64,000 nucleotides of DNA from Trebonia sp963836195 (GCA_963836195.1 CAWIIX010000007.1:62001-126000), one strand, 5' to 3'; shown: positions 1 through 9,343, counted from the stretch's first letter. Numbers and translations: made by a program. Notes: generated by a model from the sequence alone, not told the origin.

Positions 1-896
1 TCGACCTGCAGCAGTCGCTCGCCTACATCGACCGCGCGTACGAGTTCATCAGGGAGACGGTCGCCCACGGCGGCACGATCCTCTACGTCGGCACCAAGAA
101 GCAGGCCCAGGAGGCGATCGCCGAGCAGGCGCGCCGGGTCGGCATGCCGTACGTGAACCAGCGCTGGCTGGGCGGCATGCTCACCAACTTCTCCACCGTC
201 TACAAGCGCCTGCAGCGCCTCAAGGAGCTCGAGGAGATCGACTTCAACGACGTCGCCGCCTCGGGCATGACCAAGAAGGAACTGCTCGGCCTCAAGCGCG
301 AGAAGGACAAGCTCGACAAGACCCTGGGCGGCATCAGGGACATGGCCCGGGTGCCGAGCGCGGTCTGGGTGGTGGACACCAAGAAGGAGCACATCGCGAT
401 CAACGAGGCCCGCAAGCTGGGCATCCCGGTCGTCGCGATCCTCGACACCAACTGCGACCCGGACGAGGTCAACTACCCGATCCCCGGTAACGACGACGCG
501 ATCCGCAGCGTGGCGCTGCTGACCCGCGTGGTCGCCGACGCGGTGGCGGACGGGCTGATGGCGCGCGCGGGCGCGTCGCAGGCCGACGAGAAGCCGGTCG
601 ACGACACGTTCTCGGCGACCGGGGCCGTGGACGAGCCGCTGCCCGAGTGGGAGCGCGACCTGCTGGCCGGCGGGGCCACGGCCGACGCCGCCGCGACCGA
701 CGAGGTCCAGGAGTCCACGGTCTCCGACCCGGCCGAGGCCAAGGCCGAGATCGCCGCCGTCGCTCCCGACACCGCCGACATCGCCGCCGCTGCCGCCGCC
801 GAGGAGACCCCCGCCGCGGCCGAGGCCGCCGCTGAGGACGCGGCCGAGGCCGGCGCCGACGCGACCGCCGCCGCCGAGACCGCCGACGCCGAGTAA
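1..896 (+). CDS. rpsB: 30S ribosomal protein S2, 3' part
   Basis: Small-subunit ribosomal protein S2. The reading frame is open from the window edge (first full codon at base 3), so the N-terminus lies outside. Visible S2 hallmarks include GTKKQAQEAI, VNQRWLGGMLTNF and the segment WVVDTKKEHIAINEARKLG followed by VVAILDTNCDPD. After the conserved core, from about base 600, the protein carries a long Ala/Glu/Asp-rich tail of roughly 100 residues, common in high-GC actinobacteria and probably disordered. tsf follows 60 bases downstream, the usual rpsB-tsf pair. Identification is certain; only the start is missing. Confidence 0.98.
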   Translation, partial: DLQQSLAYIDRAYEFIRETVAHGGTILYVGTKKQAQEAIAEQARRVGMPYVNQRWLGGMLTNFSTVYKRLQRLKELEEIDFNDVAASGMTKKELLGLKREKDKLDKTLGGIRDMARVPSAVWVVDTKKEHIAINEARKLGIPVVAILDTNCDPDEVNYPIPGNDDAIRSVALLTRVVADAVADGLMARAGASQADEKPVDDTFSATGAVDEPLPEWERDLLAGGATADAAATDEVQESTVSDPAEAKAEIAAVAPDTADIAAAAAAEETPAAAEAAAEDAAEAGADATAAAETADAE

Positions 897-956
897 GTGT
901 CGACACCGACACCACACCGTCGATAACCACTGACCAAGCAAGGAAAACGAACAGAC

Positions 957-1793
957 ATGGCGAATATCACCGCCGCTGACGTGAAGCGGCTGCGGGAGCA
1001 GACCGGCGCCGGGATGATGGACTGCAAGAACGCCCTGGCCGAGGCCGATGGCGACTTCGAGCTTGCCATCGAGAACCTGCGCAAGAAGGGCGTCAAGGAC
1101 GCGGGCAAGCGGGCCGACCGCACGGCCGGCAACGGCCTCGTCACCGCCGAGCTCGACGGCACCAGCGCCGGCGTCCTGGTCGAGCTGAACTGCGAGACCG
1201 ACTTCGTGGCCAAGAACGAGCAGTTCCAGGAGCTCGCGGCCAAGGTCGCGCAGGCGGCCCTGGCGAACAAGGTCGCCGACCGGCTCGCGCTGCTGTCCAC
1301 CGTGACGACCGACGGCAAGTCCGTCGAGCTGCTCATCGAGGAGGCCAGCGCCTCGATCAAGGAGAAGATCGAGCTCGGCCGGTACGCCCGCCTCGAAGGC
1401 GGCTACGTGACCACCTACCTGCACCGTTCCGACCGGGACCTGCCGCCCACGCTCGGCGTGCTCGTCCAGCTCGACACGGCCAACGAGGCGGTCGCGAAGG
1501 ACCTGGCGCAGCAGATCGCGGCGACCCCGGCCCAGTACGTCACCCGGGACGAGGTGCCCGCCGACCTGGTCGAGAAGGAGCGCCGGATCGCCGAGGAGAT
1601 CACCCGCGAGGAGGGCAAGCCCGAGCAGGCGATCCCGAAGATCGTCGACGGCCGGGTCAACGCCTTCTTCAAGGACATCGTGCTCACCGAGCAGGCGAGC
1701 GTGAAGGACCCGAAGCAGTCCATCAAGTCGGTCCTCGCGGCCGGCCAGGTGAACGTGCTGGCGTTCGCGCGCTTCCGGGTCGGCCAGGCCTAG
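957..1793 (+). CDS. tsf: Elongation factor Ts
   Basis: EF-Ts, the nucleotide exchange factor that recycles EF-Tu-GDP in the cytoplasm. The 278-residue protein begins MANITAADVKRLREQTGAG and has the signatures TGAGMMDCKNAL (N-terminal UBA-like domain) and ELNCETDFVAKNEQF (core domain). An AG-rich ribosome site (aaggaaa) precedes the ATG. Length and both motifs fit the family. rpsB is upstream; downstream the expected pyrH is absent and frr follows after about 110 bases that hold a perfect 14-bp hairpin. Confidence 0.98.
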   Translation: MANITAADVKRLREQTGAGMMDCKNALAEADGDFELAIENLRKKGVKDAGKRADRTAGNGLVTAELDGTSAGVLVELNCETDFVAKNEQFQELAAKVAQAALANKVADRLALLSTVTTDGKSVELLIEEASASIKEKIELGRYARLEGGYVTTYLHRSDRDLPPTLGVLVQLDTANEAVAKDLAQQIAATPAQYVTRDEVPADLVEKERRIAEEITREEGKPEQAIPKIVDGRVNAFFKDIVLTEQASVKDPKQSIKSVLAAGQVNVLAFARFRVGQA

Positions 1794-1835
1794 GCCACGG
1801 CATAGGCCAAGGCGCAAGCCAGGCAAGCGGTAGTG

Positions 1836-1870
1836 TGTGGTGAACGCCGTCAATGGCGGCGTTCACCACA
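1836..1870 (+). terminator. Hairpin between tsf and frr
   Basis: Perfect inverted repeat: left arm 1836-1849 (tgtggtgaacgccg), 7-base loop, right arm 1857-1870. There is no U-run, so it may be a factor-assisted terminator, an RNA processing or stability element, or an operator. It lies exactly where pyrH sits in most actinobacteria. Confidence 0.6.
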
Positions 1871-1903
1871 GCCCACGGACGCGTGTGCACAGGAGCTGAA
1901 GCA

Positions 1904-2461
1904 ATGATCGATGACACCCTCCTCGAAGCCGAGGAGAAGATGGACAAGGCCGTCACGGTCGCCCAAGAGGACTTCAGTAAGATCCGCACCGGTCGGGTCC
2001 ACCCCGCGATCTTCTCCAAGCTCACGGTGGAGTACTACGGCTCGCAGACCCCGCTGAACCAGCTCGCCTCGTTTAACGTGCCCGAGCCGCGGATGATCAC
2101 CCTGAGTCCCTTCGACAAGGCGTCGCTCGGCGCGATCGAGCGGGCGATCAGGAACAGCGACCTCGGGGTGAACCCGTCCAACGACGGCGTCCTCATCCGG
2201 GTCGTCTTCCCCGAGCTCAGCGAGGAGCGCAGGCGCGAGTACATCAAGACCGCCCGCTCCAAGGCCGAGGACGCCCGCGTGTCCATCCGCAACGTGAGGC
2301 GGCACGCGAAGGACACCCTCGACAAGATGGTGAAGAACAGCGAGGCCGGCGAGGACGACGTGCACCGCGCCGAGCGGGAGCTGCAGGATGTCACCGACAC
2401 CTACGTGGCGAAGATCGACGAGCTGCTCAAGCACAAGGAAGCCGAGCTGCTCGAAATCTGA
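1904..2461 (+). CDS. frr: Ribosome recycling factor
   Basis: Ribosome recycling factor, which splits post-termination ribosomes together with EF-G. The ATG at 1904 is chosen because aggagc at 1891-1896 is correctly spaced and the protein then starts MIDDTLLEAEEKMDKAV, giving the usual 185 residues. Family motifs seen: KIRTGRVHPAIFSKL, the domain II segment NEAR LASFNVPEPRMI and VRRHAKDTLDKM near the C-terminus. cdsA follows 32 bases on, so co-transcription is likely. Confidence 0.97.
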   Translation: MIDDTLLEAEEKMDKAVTVAQEDFSKIRTGRVHPAIFSKLTVEYYGSQTPLNQLASFNVPEPRMITLSPFDKASLGAIERAIRNSDLGVNPSNDGVLIRVVFPELSEERRREYIKTARSKAEDARVSIRNVRRHAKDTLDKMVKNSEAGEDDVHRAERELQDVTDTYVAKIDELLKHKEAELLEI

Positions 2462-2493
2462 GCCCGTCAGCTCGGATCGCAGCCACTCCCGCC

Positions 2494-3405
<912 letters not shown>

Positions 3406-3433
3406 AGAAGCAAAAGAGCAGCAAGAAACAGAA

Positions 3434-3466
3434 GTTCAAAGACCAGTTTTCCGAACGGTCCCTGGT
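3434..3466 (+). repeat. Dispersed cgaacggtcc element, copy 1
   Basis: AT-richer stretch (ttcaaagaccagtttt) followed by ccgaacggtccctgg, in the spacer after cdsA. Similar sequence recurs at 22573, 30321, 32878 (opposite strand), 52354 (opposite strand), 53112 and 62680, and more weakly at 12621. Confidence 0.6.
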
Positions 3467-3572
3467 TCCACCCACTCCGCCCATCCGCACCCGAGCGATG
3501 TTTGACCGCTGCTTTCCGAGGAAGTTGACGGTCGGCAATTCGCTCAGGCTTCAGGAAACGGAGTCAACGGAC

Positions 3573-3746
3573 ATGTTTCGGCTCAGCAGGCTTCTCCTCT
3601 TCGTATATGTCGTCGTCGGCGGGTTCATCGCCTGGGACAAGGGTTACCTCAACCTGAGCTTCCTGCGCGCCCTCGCCAGCGCCCTCCTCGCGATCTTCCT
3701 CTGGTTCCTGCTCCTCCTAGGCGTCAACCTCCACGTCCACGGTTAA
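3573..3746 (+). CDS. Small membrane protein
   Basis: A 57-residue protein, MFRLSRLLLFVYVVVGGFIA..., with two hydrophobic stretches separated by a short loop containing WDKGYLNLSFLR. The ATG at 3573 is preceded by a good ribosome site (gaaacggag), and a terminator-like hairpin follows directly after the stop, which supports a real transcription unit. No catalytic motif is visible. Small proteins of this type are common conserved hypotheticals in actinobacteria; function unknown. Confidence 0.75.
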   Translation: MFRLSRLLLFVYVVVGGFIAWDKGYLNLSFLRALASALLAIFLWFLLLLGVNLHVHG

Positions 3747-3748
3747 AG

Positions 3749-3772
3749 GTCTGCCGCAAAAGCGCGGCGGAC
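3749..3772 (+). terminator. Terminator hairpin after small membrane gene
   Basis: Nine-base-pair stem, gtctgccgc (3749-3757) against gcggcggac (3764-3772), with one G-U pair and loop aaaagc. It begins two bases after the TAA. Confidence 0.6.
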
Positions 3773-3875
3773 AACTAACCGATATCTCCCCGAGGGGCCA
3801 AGCTCCAGGAATCCCCCCAACTCCATGGGGGGCTCCCTCCATGGGGGGCTCCCGTCCCCCATGCCCCTAGGGAGG

Positions 3876-3896
3876 CTGCCGCCGAAAAAGCGGCAG
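3876..3896. terminator. Hairpin in the 3.75-4.25 kb spacer
   Basis: Perfect 7-bp stem ctgccgc (3876-3882) and gcggcag (3890-3896) with an A-rich loop. It resembles the preceding terminator. The rest of 3773-4040 holds only a duplicated ccatggggggctccc segment near 3823-3852 and no convincing gene. Confidence 0.45.
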
Positions 3897-4040
3897 ACCC
3901 CGGAGGTTAGCGAGGGTGGCCGTTACAGCACGGGCTGGCGAACTGTTCAGGTCGTCCCGGACGGTTCGCTAGCCCGGCCATATCTCCGCCCGGGCGAGCC
4001 GCCGGAGGCGCGCCCACTCGGCCAGACCCTGAGTCCGGCG

Positions 4041-4240
4041 GCCGTTGCCCCGACACACCGTTCTCACCGTCACCACGCGCACCGAGCTGGACGGCAATCG
4101 GGGTCATCGTGGGTACTTCGGGTCGCGGGGTGCCCTGTCGCGGGGTGCCCCCAACGGAACACGCTGATGCCCGCGGCCGGAACCCGCCGCCCTAAACGGA
4201 ACACAATCACGGCTCCCGCCCACGACAAGCTGAGCCCCTG
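4041..4240 (-). repeat. Dispersed repeat B, copy 1
   Basis: On the minus strand this segment reads gtgattgtgttccgttta..., then a second gtgttccgttgggggcac, then ccccgcgac twice, then gcgtggtgacggtgag. The same order of blocks is on the plus strand at about 32125-32280. The copy here has an extra 15-base duplication (agggcaccccgcgac). Reading frames in the two copies are not both conserved, so this is probably a non-coding repeat. Confidence 0.7.
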
Positions 4241-4246
4241 GGATGC

Positions 4247-5371
4247 CTAGCGGCCGGTCACCGAGGGCGGGTGGACGATCCAGCTGCGGCCCTGGCTGGC
4301 GAGTCGGCTGACGAGGCTGGCCGAGCCGTGCTCCTTGGCCAGCTGGCGGGAGCGTTCGGTGATCGGGACGATCCAGAGCCACCGGACCGGGTCGCCGTCA
4401 ACGGAGAACCCGGACAGGTCGGGGGCCGGCGGCCCGGCCAGCCCGGTTGTGTCCTCAAGCAGCAGCACTCCCTCGTAGCCGCCGCCGAGGGGGAACGTCC
4501 CCGGCCGGTCGTACCAGCGGACGCTGTGCCCCGGGCCGAACCATGTCACCGCGCGCCACGGGTACCCGGCCAGCCACAGGAAGACCAGCGCTGCCACCCC
4601 GGACGGCAGCGTGGTCGCGACGGCGAGCTCGACCCGCCCGTAGCCGGTCGGGTCCTCGACGACCTGCTCGACGACCGGCATCCGCTGTGCGCTCATCCCG
4701 ATCGTGGACAGCACCGTGTACGGCCGCCCGGGCCCCGGCGGCCGCTCGGAGATGGCGATCGCGGGGCGCTTGCCCGGCGCGCCGTCCCAGTAATGCGAGC
4801 CGGGCCCGAGCCGGGAGGTGAGGTGCCCGAGCGCGGCCGACTGGAACTGCGCCCAGCCGCCGGCGGAATCACGCCACTGCCAGAACTCGGCCGCCCGTTC
4901 CACCCGCGGGCCGAGCCCCTCGATCGCCTCGTCCAGATCCCAGGCGAACGGGGTCTGGCCGATGACGTCTCGGCTGTAGCCGGGCATGCCCGTGGTCGAG
5001 TCCGCCCAGCCGGGGATGACGGCGAGCAGGGTGCCCCGCTCGAGGAGGGCCACGCCGTCGCCCTCCTCGAACCAGAGCGCCTGCAGGGTGGCCGGGTCGA
5101 GCGGGGGCCGACCCCGCGGGTGCCTGGTCCGGCCCTCGGGCATAACCGGCGCCTGACCGGCGTTGATCCTGTCCGGATCGGTAGTGCGCGGTGCGCGGAC
5201 ATGGTTTGCTAGCCAGGTGGCGACGATCACCGTCGTTTCGTCACGTAGGTACGCAGCCGTCGTGGCGCCGTCGAACTCGACCGTCAGCCGCCTGGACCCG
5301 TACGGGCTCACGCTGTCAAGCAGCGTGACGGCCGGCGGGAACGGATCGGGACCTGACAGCATAATCGCCAT
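4247..5371 (-). CDS. Suppressor-of-fused-like domain protein
   Basis: About 374 residues from the ATG at 5371 (MAIMLSGPDPFPP); a TTG start at 5407 or ATG at 5362 is also possible. The C-terminal third resembles bacterial SUFU-domain proteins, which are often immunity-like or of unknown role: it has YEGVLLLED, then a loop, then DPVRWLWIVPITERSRQLA and a terminal SLVSRLASQGRSWIV. No signal peptide or membrane span is seen. It is divergent from rlmN and abuts repeat B at its 3' end. The family call is from pattern memory only. Confidence 0.6.
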   Translation of the reverse strand: MAIMLSGPDPFPPAVTLLDSVSPYGSRRLTVEFDGATTAAYLRDETTVIVATWLANHVRAPRTTDPDRINAGQAPVMPEGRTRHPRGRPPLDPATLQALWFEEGDGVALLERGTLLAVIPGWADSTTGMPGYSRDVIGQTPFAWDLDEAIEGLGPRVERAAEFWQWRDSAGGWAQFQSAALGHLTSRLGPGSHYWDGAPGKRPAIAISERPPGPGRPYTVLSTIGMSAQRMPVVEQVVEDPTGYGRVELAVATTLPSGVAALVFLWLAGYPWRAVTWFGPGHSVRWYDRPGTFPLGGGYEGVLLLEDTTGLAGPPAPDLSGFSVDGDPVRWLWIVPITERSRQLAKEHGSASLVSRLASQGRSWIVHPPSVTGR

Positions 5372-5468
5372 ATTCCCACTATCGCCCTGTTTGCCCTCCG
5401 CAATCAAGTACTTACGCAGAGTGCTACAACGGTAAATACTCGCAGAATGTCGCCCGAACGGAGTCGCA

Positions 5469-6596
5469 GTGTCTCGACCACCTCGCCACCTCGCCGATCT
5501 TGAGCTGGCCGAGCGGCGGGAGGCCGTCGCGGCGCTCGGCGAGCGGGCGTTCCGGGCGGACCAGCTATCCCGGCACTACTTCGCACGTTACACCGACTCG
5601 CCCGACGACATGACCGACCTGCCGATCGGCGTCCGCACCGCCCTGACCGGGGAGCTCCTGCCCCGGCTGCTGACCTCTGAGCGCGAGCAGGCGTGCGACG
5701 ACGGCGCGACCCGCAAGATGCTGTGGCGGCTGCACGACGGCGCGCTGGTCGAGTCGGTCCTGATGAAGTACCCGGACCGGGTCACCATGTGCGTGTCATC
5801 GCAGGCCGGGTGCGGGATGGGCTGCCCGTTCTGCGCGACCGGCCAGGCCGGCCTGACCAGGAACCTGTCCACCGCCGAGATCGTCGCCCAGGTCGTGGCG
5901 GGCGAGCGGGTCCTGGCGGCCGAGAACCCCAACGGCACCCCCACCAGCACCTCACGGGTCTCCAACATCGTCTTCATGGGCATGGGGGAGCCGCTCGCCA
6001 ACTACAAGAGCGTGCTCGGCGCGGTCCGGCGCTTCTCCGACCCGGTGCCGTCCGGGCTGGGCATCTCGCAGCGCTCGCTCACCGTCTCGACCGTCGGCCT
6101 GGTCCCGGCCATCCGGCGGCTGACCGAGGAGAAGCTGACCGTGCGGCTCGCGGTCTCGCTGCACGCGCCCGACGACGAGGCGCGCGACGAGCTCGTCCCG
6201 GTCAACCGCCGCTGGAAGGTGGCCGAGGTCCTGGACGCGGCCTGGGATTACGCGGCCGCGACCGGCCGCCGCATCTCCATCGAGTACGCGCTGATCAGGG
6301 ACGTCAACGACCAGGGGTGGCGGGCCGACCTGCTCGGCCGGCTGCTGGCGGGCCACCTGGTGCACGTCAACCTGATCCCGCTCAACCCGACCCCCGGCTC
6401 CAAGTGGACCGCCTCGCGGCCCGGCGTCCAGGAGGAGTTCGTCCGCCGGATCGCCGATCACGGTGTCGCGGTCACCGTCAGGGACACCCGCGGCCGCGAG
6501 ATCGACGGCGCCTGCGGCCAGCTCGCCGCCACCGTCACCGGCCGCTCCGTCGGCCCCGCCCGCCGCGAAGGCACCCACCTCCTCCCCCTCGCCTAA
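5469..6596 (+). CDS. rlmN: 23S rRNA/tRNA adenine-C2 methyltransferase RlmN
   Basis: Radical SAM enzyme that methylates C2 of A2503 in 23S rRNA and A37 of some tRNAs. The 375-residue protein starts at GTG 5469. The radical SAM cluster C115-x3-C119-x2-C122 is visible in AGCGMGCPFCATGQAG. Other family segments are FMGMGEPLANY, SLHAPDDEARDELVPVN and the C-terminal VRDTRGREIDGACGQLA containing the cysteine that forms the methyl-transfer intermediate. dxr and its neighbours, normally a little further on, are not present; accessory genes follow. Confidence 0.95.
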   Translation: MSRPPRHLADLELAERREAVAALGERAFRADQLSRHYFARYTDSPDDMTDLPIGVRTALTGELLPRLLTSEREQACDDGATRKMLWRLHDGALVESVLMKYPDRVTMCVSSQAGCGMGCPFCATGQAGLTRNLSTAEIVAQVVAGERVLAAENPNGTPTSTSRVSNIVFMGMGEPLANYKSVLGAVRRFSDPVPSGLGISQRSLTVSTVGLVPAIRRLTEEKLTVRLAVSLHAPDDEARDELVPVNRRWKVAEVLDAAWDYAAATGRRISIEYALIRDVNDQGWRADLLGRLLAGHLVHVNLIPLNPTPGSKWTASRPGVQEEFVRRIADHGVAVTVRDTRGREIDGACGQLAATVTGRSVGPARREGTHLLPLA

Positions 6597-6624
6597 CCCA
6601 GCCATCCCCGAACCCGCCCCTCCA

Positions 6625-6836
6625 GTAGCACTACGCCCCGCAACGGCAATCACCCCCTTGCCGTTGCGGGCCGCAACGCTAATCACCTCTTGGCGTTGCG
6701 GGCCGCCGCGCCAATAGGTCGAGCGCAGTGGGCCACAGCACCAACGCTCATTGAGCGTTGTGGGCCACAGCGCCAATAGGTTGAGCGCAGTGGGCCACAG
6801 CACCAACGCTCATTGAGCGTTGTGGGCCACAGCGCC
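6625..6836 (-). repeat. Repeat A array with a 62-bp tandem duplication
   Basis: The spacer between rlmN and the acyltransferase is a palindrome-rich array. Positions 6713-6774 and 6775-6836 are 62-bp tandem copies with a single mismatch (6720 versus 6782), each containing caccaacgctcattgagcg, itself a hairpin (acgctcattgagcgt). The preceding 6640-6712 part holds diverged copies. On the minus strand the unit reads cctattggcgc followed by a ggccc-containing arm. The same family lies at about 30668-30794 on the plus strand. Confidence 0.75.
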
Positions 6837-6896
6837 AATGCGCCGGGGTGGGGTAACGCTCCGGGAGACTGCCCGCTGCGGGACAATGCCGGGGTG

Positions 6897-7559
6897 ATGT
6901 GGTGGAAGAGCCTCGAGCGACGGGTTGGAACAGCGCGGCGCCAATTCGTCTGGCGCGCGGTGCACTGGGGCTGGCGCGAGTTCCAGAACGCCGGCATGGT
7001 CACCGCCGACACGCCGGCCGGCCGGGCCTTCGCCCGGTTCGGGCGCGGCTCGCTGATGGCGTTCCCGGCCGGCTCGGTCTTCGGCGAGGGTTCGATCGCG
7101 ATCGGCGATGACACGCTGATCGGCGCGCAGGTCTCCCTGTCGGCGGGGCTCGTCCCCGGGCAGGACCTCGGTCCGGACGCGGTGCTGCGGATCGGCGACC
7201 GCTGCGTGATCGGCCGCGGCAGCCACATCGTCGCGCACGAGAACGTCGAGATCGGGGACGACGTGTGGACCGGCCCCTACGTCTACATCACCGACCAGAA
7301 CCACGGCTACGAGGACCCGGACGTCCCGATCGGCCGCCAGTTCCCGGTCAACCGCCCGGTCAGCATCGGCCGCGGCTCGTGGCTCGGCGCGGGCGCCATC
7401 GTGCTGCCCGGCGCCCGGATCGGCCGGAACGTCGTGATCGCGGCCGGGTCGGTGGTCCGGGGCGAGATCCCCGACCGGTGCGTGGTGGCGGGCGTCCCGG
7501 CCAGGATCATCCGCGAGCACACCGACGCGGGCTGGCTCTCTCCCCGGGCCCCGGCCTAA
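6897..7559 (+). CDS. Left-handed beta-helix acyltransferase
   Basis: About 220 residues with hexapeptide repeats: GEGSIAIGDDTLIGAQVS, VLRIGDRCVIGRGSHIVAH, VEIGDDVWTGPYVYITD and VSIGRGSWLGAGAIVLPGA. This pattern is typical of O-acetyl or O-acyltransferases acting on sugars or small molecules with an acyl-CoA donor. The likely catalytic histidine is in TDQNHGYEDP. GTG 6894 and ATG 6897 are both possible starts. The stop overlaps the convergent ribbon-helix-helix gene by four bases. Substrate unknown. Confidence 0.85.
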   Translation: MWWKSLERRVGTARRQFVWRAVHWGWREFQNAGMVTADTPAGRAFARFGRGSLMAFPAGSVFGEGSIAIGDDTLIGAQVSLSAGLVPGQDLGPDAVLRIGDRCVIGRGSHIVAHENVEIGDDVWTGPYVYITDQNHGYEDPDVPIGRQFPVNRPVSIGRGSWLGAGAIVLPGARIGRNVVIAAGSVVRGEIPDRCVVAGVPARIIREHTDAGWLSPRAPA

Positions 7560-7780
7560 GCCGAGTCCGCCTCCTGGCCGTTCGCCTCGTCGGAGCGGGG
7601 GCGGCCGGGCCGGCGCATCGCGCCGGCGTCCCGGGGCAGCCGTCCGGCGTCGCCGAGGGCGCGGCGGAGCATGAACTCGATCTGGGCGTTGGTGGAGCGC
7701 ATCTCGTCGGCCGCCCACTTGGCCAAGGCGTCGTGGACGGCCGGGTCGAGCCGGAGAAGAATGCTTTTGCGTTCGGCCAT
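7556..7780 (-). CDS. Ribbon-helix-helix (Arc-like) protein
   Basis: A 74-residue protein with the N-terminal pattern RKSILLRLDPAVHDALAKWA, then DEMRSTNAQIEFMLRRAL, which matches the Arc/CopG type strand-helix-helix DNA-binding fold. The C-terminal 25 residues are Arg/Pro/Asp-rich and probably disordered. It lies eight bases downstream of the SPFH gene on the same strand, so the two are co-transcribed. The natural hypothesis is a local autoregulator acting on the palindromic sites upstream of the SPFH gene. Confidence 0.85.
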   Translation of the reverse strand: MAERKSILLRLDPAVHDALAKWAADEMRSTNAQIEFMLRRALGDAGRLPRDAGAMRRPGRPRSDEANGQEADSA

Positions 7781-7788
7781 GGGATCCG

Positions 7789-8718
7789 TCAGGAGTAAAG
7801 GGAGCCGGTGTTCACCACTTGCTGGGTGGCCTGTTCGCTGCAGAGGACCACCAGCAGGTTGGAGACCATGGCCGCCTTGCGCTCCTCGTCGAGTTCGACG
7901 ACGTTCTCCTCGTCGAGGCGCTCCAGGGCCATCTTGACCATACCGACCGCGCCCTCGACGATCTTGGCCCGGGCACCCACGACCGCGCTCGCCTGCTGCT
8001 GACGGAGCATCGCCTGGGCGATTTCAGCGGCGTAGGAGAGCCGGGTGAGCCGGGTCTCGATGACCTCCACGCCGGCCGCGAGCACCCGCTGGTTGAGCTC
8101 GTCGGTCAGCTTCCCGGTGATCTCCTCTGCGTTCTCGCGCAGCGACATTGCGTCGGTGCCGCGGCTGTCGTAAGGGTAGCTGGAGGCGATGTGCCTGACC
8201 GCGGTCTCGGCCTGGATGGCGACGAACTTCACGTAGTCGTCGACCGAGTAGGTGGCCTGGGCGGTGTCCTTCACGTGCCAGACGACCACGGCCGCGATCT
8301 CGATCGGGTTGCCGTCGGCGTCGTTCACCTTGGTCTGGGCCGTCTCCAGGTTCCTGATCCTGGTCGAGACCTGGATGCGGTTGGCGAACGGGTTCACAAA
8401 CTGCATCCCGGGCTCGCGCACGGTGCCCTTGTAGTTGCCGAACAGCTGCACCACGTGCGCCCGGCCCGGCGCGACCACGATGATACCGCGCAGTACGAAG
8501 CTGGCGACGATGATCAGGACGGTGGCTACCACGATCAGCACCGCCTTGAGCGCCCCCGCGTGCGCCGCGGACTGCCAGTACAGGACGGCGCTGACGACCA
8601 CCAGGGCGACGTCGATGAGGAGCAGCACCACGCCGCGGATGTACCAGGCAGGCTGCTCGCGCATCGGCACGGCGGGGGTGTAGAGGGGAGTGGCCGTAGT
8701 TTGAGTCTGGGCTGACAT
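7789..8718 (-). CDS. SPFH/band-7 domain membrane protein
   Basis: A 309-residue protein. Two adjacent membrane segments lie at about residues 28-75 (VVLLLIDVALVVVSAVLY and a second ending VASFVLRGIIVVAPG), then an SPFH/prohibitin domain (GRAHVVQLFGNYKGTVREPG ... NRIQVSTRIRNLET) and a C-terminal helical part rich in Ala/Gln/Glu. Such proteins form membrane-associated oligomers that organise lipids or proteases. A strong ggaggt ribosome site precedes the ATG. The pairing with a small ribbon-helix-helix gene recurs in actinobacteria, as far as I recall. Confidence 0.9.
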   Translation of the reverse strand: MSAQTQTTATPLYTPAVPMREQPAWYIRGVVLLLIDVALVVVSAVLYWQSAAHAGALKAVLIVVATVLIIVASFVLRGIIVVAPGRAHVVQLFGNYKGTVREPGMQFVNPFANRIQVSTRIRNLETAQTKVNDADGNPIEIAAVVVWHVKDTAQATYSVDDYVKFVAIQAETAVRHIASSYPYDSRGTDAMSLRENAEEITGKLTDELNQRVLAAGVEVIETRLTRLSYAAEIAQAMLRQQQASAVVGARAKIVEGAVGMVKMALERLDEENVVELDEERKAAMVSNLLVVLCSEQATQQVVNTGSLYS

Positions 8719-8741
8719 TGCCCACCTCCAGGAGAGATTCT

Positions 8742-8773
8742 CTGATACCAGAGGCTATCATACTGATATCAGT
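8742..8773. promoter_or_regulatory. Two palindromic operator-like sites upstream of SPFH
   Basis: ctgataccag (8742-8751) and the perfect palindrome ctgatatcag (8763-8772, extended actgatatcagt 8762-8773) are 21 bp apart, two helical turns. They sit 25-55 bases upstream of the SPFH start, in an AT-rich promoter-like stretch. Spacing and symmetry suit cooperative binding by an Arc-like dimer, such as the product of the downstream gene. Confidence 0.6.
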
Positions 8774-8837
8774 TTTTTGCGCAAGACCTGTTGCCAGGGC
8801 AAGAAAGTTTCACCATTGGCAACGCGATGCCCCGTGA

Positions 8838-9206
8838 CTAGATCTTGGGCGCGAACATCTCCCCGTGCAGCGCGCGCTCGACCAGGGCGACGGCCCGCGC
8901 GTTGGCGGCGAGCCGGCGGCCCTCGGTGCGATAGGCGGCGAGCACGGCGTCGACCGCGTGCGGCGGGATCGTCTCGCCGAGCTCGGTCCGCGCCGTTCGG
9001 TAGCCGGCCCGCGCGCCCTCGACGCATGCCTGGGTGTGATGGCGGGCCATCGCGGCGAGCGCCGCCGGGTGCCGGCGGAGCACGCCGTGCAGGCGGTAGT
9101 CGGGCGGAACGACGCCGAGAAGCCAGGCGACGGCGGTCGTCTCGAAGTCCTCGGTGCCCGGCGGATGCACTCCGGTCGGCCAGTCCGGCGGTATGTACGC
9201 AGCCAT
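8838..9206 (-). CDS. Conserved actinobacterial hypothetical protein
   Basis: About 122 residues from ATG 9206 (MAAYIPPDWPTGVHPPGTED). It is helical and soluble with no recognisable catalytic motif; the segment ARHHTQACVEGARAGYRTAR is the most distinctive part. An upstream ATG at 9227 would add seven residues. It has a normal high-GC coding pattern and a clear stop. I believe similar proteins occur across actinobacteria, but no function is known to me. Confidence 0.7.
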   Translation of the reverse strand: MAAYIPPDWPTGVHPPGTEDFETTAVAWLLGVVPPDYRLHGVLRRHPAALAAMARHHTQACVEGARAGYRTARTELGETIPPHAVDAVLAAYRTEGRRLAANARAVALVERALHGEMFAPKI

Positions 9207-9343
9207 AACCGCAGCATAACACGCCATCGAACGGCAATTCGATCAACCTCTCCTAGCTAACCGCCCCGCCCTTCGCATGCGGCTGTACACATCACCCTCG
9301 CAGGAGGATATGGTCGCACACCGGTGGGGGAGACGATGGGCAC

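Noticed and set aside
469..930. Arg-rich minus-strand frame over the rpsB tail
   Set aside because: Mirror of the Ala/Glu-rich coding tail; no ribosome site and no protein-like pattern.
3825..4250. 141-codon plus-strand ORF
   Set aside because: Spans a terminator hairpin, a duplicated segment and repeat B; no ribosome site and no conserved features.
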